A stretch of DNA of 64,000 bases, from NCBI RefSeq assembly GCF_008087625.1, contig NZ_CP042997.1:248001-312000 (forward strand), in the 5' to 3' direction. The stretch is from Aquisphaera giovannonii (GTDB lineage: Bacteria; Planctomycetota; Planctomycetia; Isosphaerales; Isosphaeraceae). This document shows, piece after piece, positions 55,623 to 64,000 of the stretch. Position 1 is the first letter of the stretch. Each line of letters opens with the position of its first letter. Under the pieces are notes generated by a model that saw only the letters and a list, made by a program, of their open reading frames with translations, searched no databases and had not been told where the DNA came from. A program made the position numbers and the translations under genes.

Positions 55623-58600
55623 CGAGCAGGCGGGACGAGAGGCTCTCGACCGGGCCACGGACGGAGCGGGGGAAGGTCCGGGACCCGCGGGATGGGTGCG
55701 GGCCGGGGGGGACGTGGCGGGGGGAGGCGACGACGAGGGGATGCGAGGCGGATCGGCCGGGGGTCGAGGGGCGGGTGGCGGCGTTCCTGGCGGCGGCGCG
55801 GTCGGCCGGTGATCAAGAGGTGGCGGGGCTTCTGAGGAGGGCCGCGGAGCTGTCGTGGAAGATCGATCAGGCCGAGCGGGAGGGCGCGGCGCTCCTCGGG
55901 CGGGCGGCCCGGGGGGCGGAGGAGCGGCGTGGGGCGGCCGAGGCGGGCGGGGCCGTGCGGGCGGCGGGATTGAGCCGTCGGCTGCTGGAGTGGGGGGAGG
56001 CCGCCGCCGACGACCTCGGGGGCGAGGCCGGGGCGATCCTCCGCGAGCTGGAGGGCTCCCGCGCGGGGCGGGCGTGGCTGATCGGGCTCTGGCGGCGGGT
56101 CCGCGAGTGGATCGGGCGCACGGGGCGGTTCGACGCCATGGGCCGCTATCGGCTCGTGCGGCTGCTCGGGTACGACCCGATCGACGTCGCCACGTTCCCC
56201 AGGGTCAATGAGGTGTTCCGGGCGCTCAACGCCCTGGACGGGCGGGGAGGGGGCGATTGCGAGGCGTTCTTCGCCCTGGCCCGGGAGAAGGCGAGGGGGT
56301 GCCGCCCGATGATCCTCGCCTCGCTCGTGTGGCGCGAGCTGGCCGGGCCGTTCGGGTCGGCGGAGGAGGCGCGGGCGTTCCTGCTGGGCCTGGCGGACGA
56401 TCGGATCGGCCGGCTGGAGGCCCTCCAGTCCGAGACGGAGGCCGAGCGGGCCGGCCGCGAGGCCATGGCCGCGGGCGCGGCGGCGGAGCGGCTGCGGCGG
56501 CAGTCGGCGGCGATGGGGCGGGAGCTCCTCCGGGTGCTGGACGACCTCCGCCGGGTCCGGGAGGACGGGCCGGAGCCGGAGGGGGGCGAAGATCCGGCGC
56601 CGGAGGGGGGCACGCCCGTCGTCGCGGCCGGCCCCGCCCTGCGCCCGGGCGAGGCCCGGCCGGCGGTGCCCGTCCGGATCCCGCAGCCGGGGAACGACGC
56701 GTCGCCGGGCGTGCTCCATCAAGGGGATGTGCCGGGCCAGGACGGGCCGGCGGGCCTCCCCTCGCGGGGCGGCCCCGCGATTCGGGGCGGGCCCCGCGGG
56801 ATGGGCGAGCCTTCCTCGACGTCGCCGAGGCGATCGCCCTCCCTCCCCAACCCTCCCGCACCAAAAGGGAGGGAGCGAAGCGGGCCGATCGGCTCGAGTC
56901 GCGGGCCAGGCGGGTGTGCCGAGGCCGGCTCGTCGCGCCGTCGCGGGGGGAAATGTGTCGGGCGGCCAGCCACCGGGGAGAGGGTCAGGGAGAGGGGGGC
57001 CGGAAGGCCCTCGAATGTCTGGCGAACCGGTGAACAGGAGCGGGCCTCGACGAACCATCCCGAATCCTGTCCCCATGTCCGAGGCGGTCACCCCCCTCTC
57101 CCTAACCCTCCCCCACGGTGGGGGGAGGGGACCGGAAGGGCCGCTCGGCTCGAGTCGCGGGCCACGACAAGCCCACCAGGGAGGAGGGAGCGGAGGAGGC
57201 CGATCGGCTCGAGTTGCGGACCGGGGGGAGGTACCGAGGCCGGCTCGTCGCCCGGTTCCGGGGCGGGATGTGTCGGGCGGCCAGCCACATGGGGGGAGTG
57301 GGATGGGAAGGGCCGGCCGGCCCGGGCCGCGGGCCTGGGCGAGCCGACGGCCGAGGGCTTGCCGAGGCCCGGGCCGGGGCCTGGGATTCGTGGCGGCGTG
57401 ACCCTCGCCGGGGCCTCGGGAGTCGTTCCAGGAGACCTCGGCATGTCCCCGGCGACGCGGCACCGTCCCGCGGCGGGCGACCCTGGCCTCCGGGGGCTTG
57501 ACGGTCGGCATGGCCGTGCGAGCGGGCCCCATCGGCCGGGCGCCTCCTCGCCCGCCGCGAGTCGACATCGGGGTGGCCGTGGCGGACGTGCCTCGACGCC
57601 ACGGGTGGGCGGGCCTTCGCCCCCGGCGGCGGCCGTCCCCGAGCCGCGGCGATCCCGGGGCGTCGCGGCGCGTCCGCCGCGGCCGCCCGGAGGCGCGAGG
57701 ATCGCGGTCGGTCTCGTGTCGTCGTTGGAGGGGCAAGTCGCGGCCCCTCGACCGGGGACGGTGCCGGCGAAGCGGGATCGGCCCGGATGCTGGAGCCCCA
57801 GCTTGACACTTCACCGTGGAATCCATGAACACGTGACCACCCGCGTGAGCGGGTGGTCTGGACGGTCGAAGCCCCCAGCCTCCGGCGTCAGCCGGACCTG
57901 CGGGGCCGGCCACGGCCCTCGTGAGGGATCTCGTCCTCGCCACGGTGCCCCGGCGGCCCGGGTCGCACTGACGTGCGCGGCTGGAGGCTTCGACCGTCCG
58001 GACCACGATCCGACGATCCTGGTCACCCGTGAATGCAAGACAATGCCAACCGTCAAACTCCCCGTCATGGCCGCCCAGTCACTCGGGATGATGCCGGCGA
58101 AGTCGGTCGTTTCTGGATGCAAGCCCTTGTGTCGTAACAAGAAATGTCAAAGTGCGCGCGGCAGGCCCGGCGACGAGCGAACCCACGCCGGCGGATGGGC
58201 CGCGGTTGGAGGCGGCGGGCACGAGGCCGGGGAGGCGGTCGCGACGGGGGGCGGACCGGTGGCCCGGTCGCGTCGCGGCCGGTCGGGCCTGTCCGCCGCC
58301 CGGTCCCCTTCGGCGGCTCCTCCGGGGGAGGCCGGCCGGCCTCGTGCCGTCGCCGTCACCCCGGCTCCGGGGGCCTGGAGGGTCGTCGGGGCCGTGGCCT
58401 CTTCGCCCCATCGGGGGGCCTCGTCCCGTCCCTCGCGAGGGGCGACGAGGCCCCCTCCCCCGGGGCCGCCCGGTCTCCGGGGGAAGCGCCCGGCCCGCGA
58501 GGGGGACGCCCTCGCGGCGGGCCCTCGGGGCGGTGCCCGCCGATCGGGGCGAAACGAAAAGCGGCGACCCCGACCGGGATCGCCGCTGCATGGGAAACAG

Positions 58601-59209
58601 GCGTTTTTACATGTTCACGATGGTGGATTCATGTCCGTCCCGGGCCGGGGGCGCCCCGCGATCAGCGCGGGGGGCGGATGGTGTCGCCCGGGTCGGGCGT
58701 CGGGGGGAGCGAGCCGGGGGGCAGCCCTTCCCCGGGCGTCGACGAGACGTTCGGGTCCGGGGGCGGCGGGCTGCCGGGGTCTGCGGGGGGCATGGGCGCG
58801 GGGTTCGGCCCTTCGCCGGGGGTCGGCGTGCCCAGGTCGCCGGGCAGCGGCTGCGGGAGCCGCTGCGGGAAGGAGTCGGGGTCCTTGCCGCCCGGGGTCG
58901 TACCGCCGGGCGCCGCGCCGGGGGGCGTGGCCAGGCCCCTCTCGCCCTCGGGCGGCGGCGGTGCCGCGTCGCCCGCCCCGGCGCCCGGGGCCGCACCCTG
59001 GCCGGGGGCCGCGCCGCCCGCCCCCGCCGCGGCGGTGCCCGGAGGCCCGAGCAGGGTCGCCGGGTTCTTGCCCCAGGGCCACTGCCACATCCAGACGTGA
59101 CTCTTGTGCTCCTGCAACAGGGGGCGCGGCGGCGAGACCGGCATCAGGTAGCTGCCGCCGCCCAGGGCCTGGTAGGTGTCCACGACGGCGGCGAGCTGCT
59201 GCTGCTTGA
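55598..59209 (+). CDS. STGPRTERGKV-family planctomycete protein, 3' end doubtful
   Basis: Starts MATEAQAQASRRDERLSTGPRTERGKV, a known planctomycete opening, and for about 390 codons reads as a helical, Ala/Glu/Arg-rich protein (DQEVAGLLRRAAELSWKIDQAEREGAALL, GRYRLVRLLGYDPIDVATFPRVNEVFRALNALDGRG). After about 56760 the frame runs through repeats and the structured element, then overlaps an opposite-strand gene by 548 bases, so only the first part is likely coding and the natural stop was probably lost by a frameshift. Function unknown. Confidence 0.5.
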   Translation: MATEAQAQASRRDERLSTGPRTERGKVRDPRDGCGPGGTWRGEATTRGCEADRPGVEGRVAAFLAAARSAGDQEVAGLLRRAAELSWKIDQAEREGAALLGRAARGAEERRGAAEAGGAVRAAGLSRRLLEWGEAAADDLGGEAGAILRELEGSRAGRAWLIGLWRRVREWIGRTGRFDAMGRYRLVRLLGYDPIDVATFPRVNEVFRALNALDGRGGGDCEAFFALAREKARGCRPMILASLVWRELAGPFGSAEEARAFLLGLADDRIGRLEALQSETEAERAGREAMAAGAAAERLRRQSAAMGRELLRVLDDLRRVREDGPEPEGGEDPAPEGGTPVVAAGPALRPGEARPAVPVRIPQPGNDASPGVLHQGDVPGQDGPAGLPSRGGPAIRGGPRGMGEPSSTSPRRSPSLPNPPAPKGRERSGPIGSSRGPGGCAEAGSSRRRGGKCVGRPATGERVRERGAGRPSNVWRTGEQERASTNHPESCPHVRGGHPPLPNPPPRWGEGTGRAARLESRATTSPPGRRERRRPIGSSCGPGGGTEAGSSPGSGAGCVGRPATWGEWDGKGRPARAAGLGEPTAEGLPRPGPGPGIRGGVTLAGASGVVPGDLGMSPATRHRPAAGDPGLRGLDGRHGRASGPHRPGASSPAASRHRGGRGGRASTPRVGGPSPPAAAVPEPRRSRGVAARPPRPPGGARIAVGLVSSLEGQVAAPRPGTVPAKRDRPGCWSPSLTLHRGIHEHVTTRVSGWSGRSKPPASGVSRTCGAGHGPREGSRPRHGAPAARVALTCAAGGFDRPDHDPTILVTRECKTMPTVKLPVMAAQSLGMMPAKSVVSGCKPLCRNKKCQSARGRPGDERTHAGGWAAVGGGGHEAGEAVATGGGPVARSRRGRSGLSAARSPSAAPPGEAGRPRAVAVTPAPGAWRVVGAVASSPHRGASSRPSRGATRPPPPGPPGLRGKRPAREGDALAAGPRGGARRSGRNEKRRPRPGSPLHGKQAFLHVHDGGFMSVPGRGRPAISAGGGWCRPGRASGGASRGAALPRASTRRSGPGAAGCRGLRGAWARGSALRRGSACPGRRAAAAGAAAGRSRGPCRPGSYRRAPRRGAWPGPSRPRAAAVPRRPPRRPGPHPGRGPRRPPPPRRCPEARAGSPGSCPRATATSRRDSCAPATGGAAARPASGSCRRPGPGRCPRRRRAAAA
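56851..56873. repeat. REP-like palindrome
   Basis: CCCTCCC and GGGAGGG arms around GCACCAAAA, in the doubtful 3' part of the 55598 gene. Same family as 57106-57129. Confidence 0.5.
56884..56973 (+). repeat. 90-base direct repeat, copy 1
   Basis: GCCGATCGGCTCGAGTCGC ... ATGTGTCGGGCGGCCAGCCAC, also at 57199-57288, same length and orientation, about 75-80% identical by eye. A partial third piece lies at 57143-57165. Confidence 0.6.
57106..57129. repeat. REP-like palindrome
   Basis: CCCTCCCCC and GGGGGGAGGG around a CACGGT loop, preceded by CCCTCTCCCTAA, the form of REP-like palindromes seen in many bacterial genomes. Confidence 0.55.
57199..57288 (+). repeat. 90-base direct repeat, copy 2
   Basis: Second copy of the unit at 56884-56973, with GCCGATCGGCTCGAGTTGC at the start and GTCGGGCGGCCAGCCAC at the end. 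Confidence 0.6.
57790..58100 (-). repeat. Structured dispersed repeat, copy B
   Basis: Homologous to 14330-14645 in reverse orientation. The pairing arms are GGACGGTCGAAGCC and GGCTTCGACCGTCC. In copy A these are GGACGGGCGAAGCC and GGCTTCGCCCGTCC, so a G-to-T change is matched by C-to-A on the other arm: pairing is preserved by compensatory substitution. It lies in the doubtful part of the 55598 reading frame. Confidence 0.7.
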
Positions 59210-60608
59210 TCTCGACGAACGACACCCTGCCGTCCCGGAGGTCGCGCTGGGCGAACAGCACGTCCACGTAGTCGGCCCGGGCGAACTGGAAGAGCTTCTG
59301 GGCGACGTCCACCGACTTCTCGAGGGCCGTCAGCTGCTGCTGCCTCAGCTCCAGGCTCTTGCGGTAGTTCTCCACCCGGTTGAGGCGGTTCACGACCTCC
59401 GTGAAGGCGTTCAGGACGACGCGCTGGTAGTTGTAGACGGACTGGAGCTGCCGGGCGTTGGCGGAGAAGTAGTCGGCCTTGATGGCCTTCCTGTTGATCA
59501 CCGGCACCAGCAGGTTGCTGGCGGCGTTGGCGACGATCGCGTTGGGGGAGAGCAGCAGGTAGCTCGGGTTGAAGGAGCTGTAGCCGACGCCGGAGGTGAT
59601 GGTCATCGCGGGCAGGAAGCGCTTGCGGGCGACCTTCACGTCGAGCCCGGCCGCGGCGAGCTGGCGCTCGGCCTCGCGGACGTCGGGCCGGTTGCGGAGC
59701 AGCTCGGAGGGCACGCCGACGGAGAGCCTCTGGAGGGTGACGTCGAGGATGTCGGTGTTGGTGCGCTCGACGGGCTGCGGGTAGCGGCCGGTGAGGAAGT
59801 TGATCCGGTTCTCGACCTCGATGATCGACTGCCGGACGACCAGCTTCTCGCCCTGGTTCCTGCGGACCTCGGCGAGGAACCTCTGGACGGCCAGCTCGGA
59901 GCCGCGGGCGGCCTCCATCTTGGCCCTGGCGATCCGCAGGCTCTGCTCCTGCAGGGCGATCGTCTGGTCCAGGATCTCGAGCCGCTTGTCGAGCGCCAGG
60001 AGCTCGTAGTAGCTGTCGGCGAGCTCCGCGACCAGGCGGGTCACGAAGAAGGACCGCTGCTCGCCCAGGGCGTAGTAGCGCATCGCCGCGGCGTCCTTGG
60101 CGTTGTGCAGCTGCCTCCAGATGTCCGGCGTCCAGAAGAAGGTGGGGCCGAAGGAGAAGTTGGGCAGCGGGTTGGGGAACCGATGGCCGGGGAGGATGTT
60201 GAGCTGCTCCTCGACGGCGCCCTCGAAGGTGTAGCGGCTGAACCGGTTCATGCCCGCGTCGCCGCCCATCCAGACGAAGGGGAGGTACTGGCCCTGGCGG
60301 GCCAGGATCTCATTGCTGGCGATCTGGACGTCCTCGTTGAGGATCCTCAGCTCCTGGTTCCCGAGCACCGCCTGGTGCATCAGGCCGGTGAGCCTGGGGT
60401 CCTGGAAGAAGTCCTCGACCTTGATGGCGGACGAGTTGTCCGGGCTCGCCGCCCCGTTGAAGTCCGCCGGCAGTTGCGGCCCCGGCTTGGGGTTCCGGAG
60501 GCGCGGGATCGCGCATGACGGCAGGATGAACAGGAAGCCGCAGGTGACCGCGATCAGGATCGCTCGCTTCCTGGGCCTCGCGTTCGTAGGGCTGGGTGAC
60601 CGTTCCAT
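58662..60608 (-). CDS. RND efflux outer-membrane lipoprotein (TolC/OprM-like)
   Basis: 648 residues from ATG 60608 with AAGGA 8 bases before. Lipoprotein signal peptide with the lipobox LPSC (FLFILPSCAIP). OMF domains: helical coiled coils with LDQTIALQEQSLRIARAKMEAARGSELAVQRF and PDVREAERQLAAAGLDVKVARKRFLPAMTI. It forms the outer-membrane duct for the RND pump upstream. An unusual ~150-residue Gly/Pro-rich C-terminal extension (GEGLPPGSLPPTPDPGDTIRPPR at the end) is not typical. Confidence 0.85.
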   Translation of the reverse strand: MERSPSPTNARPRKRAILIAVTCGFLFILPSCAIPRLRNPKPGPQLPADFNGAASPDNSSAIKVEDFFQDPRLTGLMHQAVLGNQELRILNEDVQIASNEILARQGQYLPFVWMGGDAGMNRFSRYTFEGAVEEQLNILPGHRFPNPLPNFSFGPTFFWTPDIWRQLHNAKDAAAMRYYALGEQRSFFVTRLVAELADSYYELLALDKRLEILDQTIALQEQSLRIARAKMEAARGSELAVQRFLAEVRRNQGEKLVVRQSIIEVENRINFLTGRYPQPVERTNTDILDVTLQRLSVGVPSELLRNRPDVREAERQLAAAGLDVKVARKRFLPAMTITSGVGYSSFNPSYLLLSPNAIVANAASNLLVPVINRKAIKADYFSANARQLQSVYNYQRVVLNAFTEVVNRLNRVENYRKSLELRQQQLTALEKSVDVAQKLFQFARADYVDVLFAQRDLRDGRVSFVEIKQQQLAAVVDTYQALGGGSYLMPVSPPRPLLQEHKSHVWMWQWPWGKNPATLLGPPGTAAAGAGGAAPGQGAAPGAGAGDAAPPPPEGERGLATPPGAAPGGTTPGGKDPDSFPQRLPQPLPGDLGTPTPGEGPNPAPMPPADPGSPPPPDPNVSSTPGEGLPPGSLPPTPDPGDTIRPPR

Positions 60609-60987
60609 CCATTTCGTCCTTGAAATTCCCACCACGAAAGGATTGTCGGTCATCCGCCGGGGAGCGAAACGACCACCAGATCCCGGCGCCCGGCCCTCCT
60701 CCTGAGGGTCGAGCCCCGTGCGACCGTCATGGCAACCCCCCGCTCCCGGGTCGACCGCGACCGGGCGGGGGTGCCGAATGGACAAGCCTGTATCCATGAG
60801 GGCGGGCGGACCTGCGACCGATGCCCAACCCCGGGGCGCTGCCTGCCCCGTCGATCTGAGAAATGAGACTCGCCGATTGTCTAGCCGCTTCTCGCCCGGC
60901 CGTCAAGGCGGGGTGCCGGAGAAGGGCCGCCGCGAGGGCCGCGGGAGCGGCCCCCGGGGCGGCCGCGAGCGGCCGCACTCCCGCGGA
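60609..60987. other. Intergenic between the pump and outer-membrane genes
   Basis: 379 bases with a GC-rich, low-complexity middle. TGAGAAATGAGACTCG at 60858-60873 contains a TGAGACT half like that of the 14168-14182 palindrome, but no full palindrome. No terminator seen. Confidence 0.35.
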
Positions 60988-63900
60988 TCAGACCGCGTGC
61001 CCGTCGTGCCCGCCATGGCCCGCGTGCCCGCCGTGGTCCGCGTGCCCGCCGTGGGCCGCGTGCCCGTCGTGGCCGTGGGCGTGGGCGTGGGCGTGGTGCC
61101 CGCCGTGCTCGAAGATCTCCGTGACCGGCAGGGTCGAGATCTCCGCCTCGTCCTTGTCGAGGAGGGAGCGGCCCTCGTTGAGCTTGCCGAAGAGGAAGTA
61201 GAGGCCCGGGATGACCAGCACGCCGATCACCGTGCCCACGAGCATGCCGCCGACCGCCGTGGAGCCGATCGTGCGGTTGCCGATCGCCCCGGGGCCGCTG
61301 GCGCGGACCAGGGGGATCAGGCCGGCGATGAAGGCGAAGGACGTCATGAGGATCGGCCGGAAGCGCAGCTTGCCGCCCTCGATGGCCGCCTCCTCGATGC
61401 TGAGGCCCTCGTGATTCCGCTGGACGGCGAACTCGACGATGAGGATCGCGTTCTTGCCCAGCAGGCCGACGAGCATGACCAGGCCGATCTGGGCGTAGAC
61501 GTCGTTGGAGAGCCCCATGGCCCTCAGGAACAGGAACGACCCGAAGATGCCCACCGGCAGCGACAGGATCACGGCCAGCGGCAGGATGAAGCTCTCGTAC
61601 TGGCCGACCAGCACGAGGTACACGAAGGCCACGACGATCAGGAAGATGAAGGTCGCCAGGTTCCCCTTGTTCGCCTCGTCGTAGGAGAGGGCCTCCCAGC
61701 CCAGGCCGTAGCCCGGCGGCAGGGTCTCGGCGGCGACCTCCTTGATCGCCTGGATCGCCTGGCCGCTGCTGAAGCCGGTGTTCGGGGCGCCCTGGATGGC
61801 GGCCGAGGGGTACAGGTTGTAGCGGTTGATCTCGTTGAGGCCCTGCTGCTTCTTCAGGGTCATGAACGAGGAGTACGGGACCATGTCCCCCTTCTCGTTC
61901 TTGACGAAGATGTTCTTGAAGTCCTCGGGGTACCTCCGGAACTCCGGCAGGGCCTGCACGAACACCTTGTAGAACTGGCCGAACCGGACGAAGCCCTGCT
62001 CCCAGGTGCTGCCCACGAGGATGGACAGGTTGTCCATCGCCTTCTTGATCGAGACGCCCTTCTGCATGGCGACGTCGTTGTTGATGACGATCTCGTACTG
62101 CGGGTAGTTGCTGGCGAAGAAGGTGAACAGGCCCTTCACCTCCGGGCGCTTGCCCAGGGCGGCCATGAACTTGTCGGTCACCTCGCCGAGCTTCAGGTAG
62201 TTCATCGTGTTCGTCTTGTCCAGGACGCGGACGGAGAAGCCGCCCGCCGCCCCGAAGCCCGGCACCGCGGGGGGCTCGAAGAACTCGAGCTTGACGTTGG
62301 ACATCACCGCGCAGTCGTGCTCGAGCTGCTCGATGATCTGCTTGGAGGTCATCTTCCGCTCGGACCAGGGCTTGAGGTTGATGAGGCAGGTCCCGGCGTT
62401 GGAGCCGCGGCCCTCCGTGAGCACCTCGTAGCCGGCCAGCGAGGAGACCGAGTTGACCCCGTCGATCTTCTTGGCGATGTCCTGCAGCTCGTGCGACTTG
62501 GCGTTGGTGTACTCGATCGTCGAGCCCGGCGGCGTCTGGAGGATGCCGTAGATCATCCCCTGGTCCTCGAGCGGGATGAAGCCGGACGGCAGCTGCGTGT
62601 TGACCGCGAAGATGCCGAACGCGAAGGCGCCGATGATCGCCGCGGTCAGCACCCGGCGCGTCACGATCCGGCGGACGAGCCCGGCGTAGCCGCCGGTGAC
62701 CTTCTCGACCAGGCGGTCGAACGCCCGCAGGAAGAGGGCCAGCGGCCCGCGCTTCTTGTGGCCGGTGTGGGGCTTCAGGATCATCGCGCAGAGGACCGGC
62801 GTGAGCGTGAGGGCCACGATGCCGGAGAGGACGATGGACACGGCCATCGTGATGCCGAACTGGCGGTAGAACGTGCCGACCGGCCCGGTCATGAACGTCA
62901 CCGGGACGAACACCGCGGTCATCACGAGGGTGATGGCGATGATCGCGCCGCTGATCTCCCCCATGACCTCCCAGGTCGCCCGATACGGCGAGAGGTGCCT
63001 CTCGTGCATCTTGGCGTGAACCGCCTCGACCACCACGATGGCGTCGTCCACGACGACGCCGATCGCCAGCACCAGCGCGAAGAGCGTGATGAGGTTGATC
63101 GAGAGGCCGAACGTCTTCAGGCAGAAGAAGCTGCCGATGAGCGAGACCGGGACCGCCAGCGTCGGGATCAGGGTGGACCGCGCGTCGCCGAGGAACAGGA
63201 AGACGACGAGCGAGACCAGCACGAAGGCCTCGAACAGGGTGTGGAGCACCTGCTCGATCGAGGCCTCGAGGAAGCTCGAGACGTCGTAGCTGACCTCGAA
63301 CTTCATGCCCGGCGGGAAGGTCGCCTCCTGGATCTCCTTGAGCCGCTCCTTCACCTGCTCGATGACGACCGAGGCGTTCGTGCCGGGGAGCTGCTTGAGG
63401 ACGATGGCCGCCGACGGGTGGCCGTCGATGTCCGAGTAGATGTTGTAGTACGAGGCGCTCAGGTCCACCTTGGCGACGTCCTTGAGCCGCAGGACCTCGC
63501 CGTCGGGGTTCGCCTTGAGGATGATGTTCTCATACAACTCGGGCTTGTCGTACCGCCCCACCCAGGTGAGCACGTACTCCATCGTCTGCGACTTCACCCC
63601 GGTCGCCTGGCCCAGGCGGCCGGGGGAGCCTATCATGCTCTGCTCGCCCACCGCCTTCATCACGTCCTCGGCGCCGATGTTGTAGGCCCGCATGCGGTCG
63701 ATGTCGAGCCAGACCCGCATGGCGTACTGGCGGCTGCCGAGGATCGTGGCGCTGCCGATGCCGCGCACCCGCTTGATCTCGGGCAGGAGGTTGACGAAGG
63801 AGAAGTTGTAGAGGAAGTTCTGGTCGTGGCCCGGATCGGTGCTGTAGATGTTCACGTACATCAGCATGCTCGTCATGGACTGCATGACGACGATGCCTTC

Positions 63901-64000
63901 CAGCTCCACCAGGGGCGGGAGCCGCTGCTTCACGGTCTGGACGCGGTTCTGCACGTTCAGGACCGCCACGTTCGCGTCGGTGCCGGGCTCGAAGATGATC
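60988..64000 (-). CDS. RND multidrug/metal efflux pump, HAE-1 type (5' part off the window)
   Basis: The visible 1004 residues cover most of an inner-membrane RND transporter. The partial N-terminus reads IIFEPGTDANVAVLNVQNR, as in AcrB. Proton-relay helix 4 has LVLAIGVVVDDAIVVVEAV, and C-terminal repeat signatures include GLVMLVGLLGKNAILIVEFAV and LRFRPILMTSFAFIAGLIPL. It ends in a His-rich tail (GGHHAHAHAHGHDGHAAHGG ...). It should pump drugs or organics from the periplasm through the OMF partner. A membrane-fusion gene is probably beyond the right edge. Confidence 0.92.
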   Translation of the reverse strand, partial: IIFEPGTDANVAVLNVQNRVQTVKQRLPPLVELEGIVVMQSMTSMLMYVNIYSTDPGHDQNFLYNFSFVNLLPEIKRVRGIGSATILGSRQYAMRVWLDIDRMRAYNIGAEDVMKAVGEQSMIGSPGRLGQATGVKSQTMEYVLTWVGRYDKPELYENIILKANPDGEVLRLKDVAKVDLSASYYNIYSDIDGHPSAAIVLKQLPGTNASVVIEQVKERLKEIQEATFPPGMKFEVSYDVSSFLEASIEQVLHTLFEAFVLVSLVVFLFLGDARSTLIPTLAVPVSLIGSFFCLKTFGLSINLITLFALVLAIGVVVDDAIVVVEAVHAKMHERHLSPYRATWEVMGEISGAIIAITLVMTAVFVPVTFMTGPVGTFYRQFGITMAVSIVLSGIVALTLTPVLCAMILKPHTGHKKRGPLALFLRAFDRLVEKVTGGYAGLVRRIVTRRVLTAAIIGAFAFGIFAVNTQLPSGFIPLEDQGMIYGILQTPPGSTIEYTNAKSHELQDIAKKIDGVNSVSSLAGYEVLTEGRGSNAGTCLINLKPWSERKMTSKQIIEQLEHDCAVMSNVKLEFFEPPAVPGFGAAGGFSVRVLDKTNTMNYLKLGEVTDKFMAALGKRPEVKGLFTFFASNYPQYEIVINNDVAMQKGVSIKKAMDNLSILVGSTWEQGFVRFGQFYKVFVQALPEFRRYPEDFKNIFVKNEKGDMVPYSSFMTLKKQQGLNEINRYNLYPSAAIQGAPNTGFSSGQAIQAIKEVAAETLPPGYGLGWEALSYDEANKGNLATFIFLIVVAFVYLVLVGQYESFILPLAVILSLPVGIFGSFLFLRAMGLSNDVYAQIGLVMLVGLLGKNAILIVEFAVQRNHEGLSIEEAAIEGGKLRFRPILMTSFAFIAGLIPLVRASGPGAIGNRTIGSTAVGGMLVGTVIGVLVIPGLYFLFGKLNEGRSLLDKDEAEISTLPVTEIFEHGGHHAHAHAHGHDGHAAHGGHADHGGHAGHGGHDGHAV

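Overview
The window looks like chromosome of a high-GC planctomycete, probably in or near the Isosphaeraceae. The marks are a DUF1559 pseudopilin-like protein, two secreted proteins with an LEPR-XLL-like N-terminus, a PEP-CTERM protein, a protein opening with the STGPRTERGKV signature common in planctomycetes, and very GC-rich third codon positions. This is inference from protein families; there is no rRNA in the window.

Layout. 1-2.1 kb: the end of an IS4-family element next to a REP-associated tyrosine transposase element. 2.2-10.3 kb: an adenylate-kinase-like enzyme, an OprB-type porin, a large secreted repeat protein and small hypotheticals. 10.3-12.7 kb: a MarR-GNAT fusion regulator divergent from a PLP-dependent sulfur amino acid lyase, with two operator-like palindromes between them. 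13-22.2 kb: DUF1559 protein, S41 peptidase, an IS110 element, a SASA esterase, a methyltransferase, a class II aldolase and a PEP-CTERM protein. 22.8-28.9 kb: formate dehydrogenase operon fdhD, alpha, beta, NrfD-type membrane subunit. The alpha gene reads through an in-frame UGA that is followed by a textbook bacterial SECIS hairpin, so it is a selenoprotein. 29-41.7 kb: B12-binding radical SAM protein, transaldolase-transketolase pair, MOSC protein, polysaccharide pyruvyl transferase, OmpA-like protein and a Gly/Tyr-rich secreted protein.

42-52 kb is a lower-GC island. It starts with a group II intron that has lost its reverse transcriptase and ends at a full second copy of the IS4 element. 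Between them lies a five-gene minus-strand operon: a small unknown protein, an active trypsin-like protease, an AAA-type ATPase, a large STAND NTPase, and a second protease-like protein that lacks the catalytic His and Asp. The last four each carry what looks like an effector-associated (EAD1-type) adaptor domain. I read it as a STAND/protease biological-conflict (anti-phage) system and consider it the best candidate for the unusual system here.

52-58 kb is a patchwork: an HTH-PIN toxin-antitoxin pair, a PD-(D/E)XK (Rpn-like) gene followed by two extra tandem copies of its C-terminal tail, a 106-bp near-perfect duplication, an AGCCAACG minisatellite, REP-like palindromes, and a copy of a 315-bp structured repeat whose other copy is at 14.3 kb. 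58.6-64 kb: an RND efflux outer-membrane lipoprotein and the RND pump itself, which has a His-rich tail and runs off the right edge.
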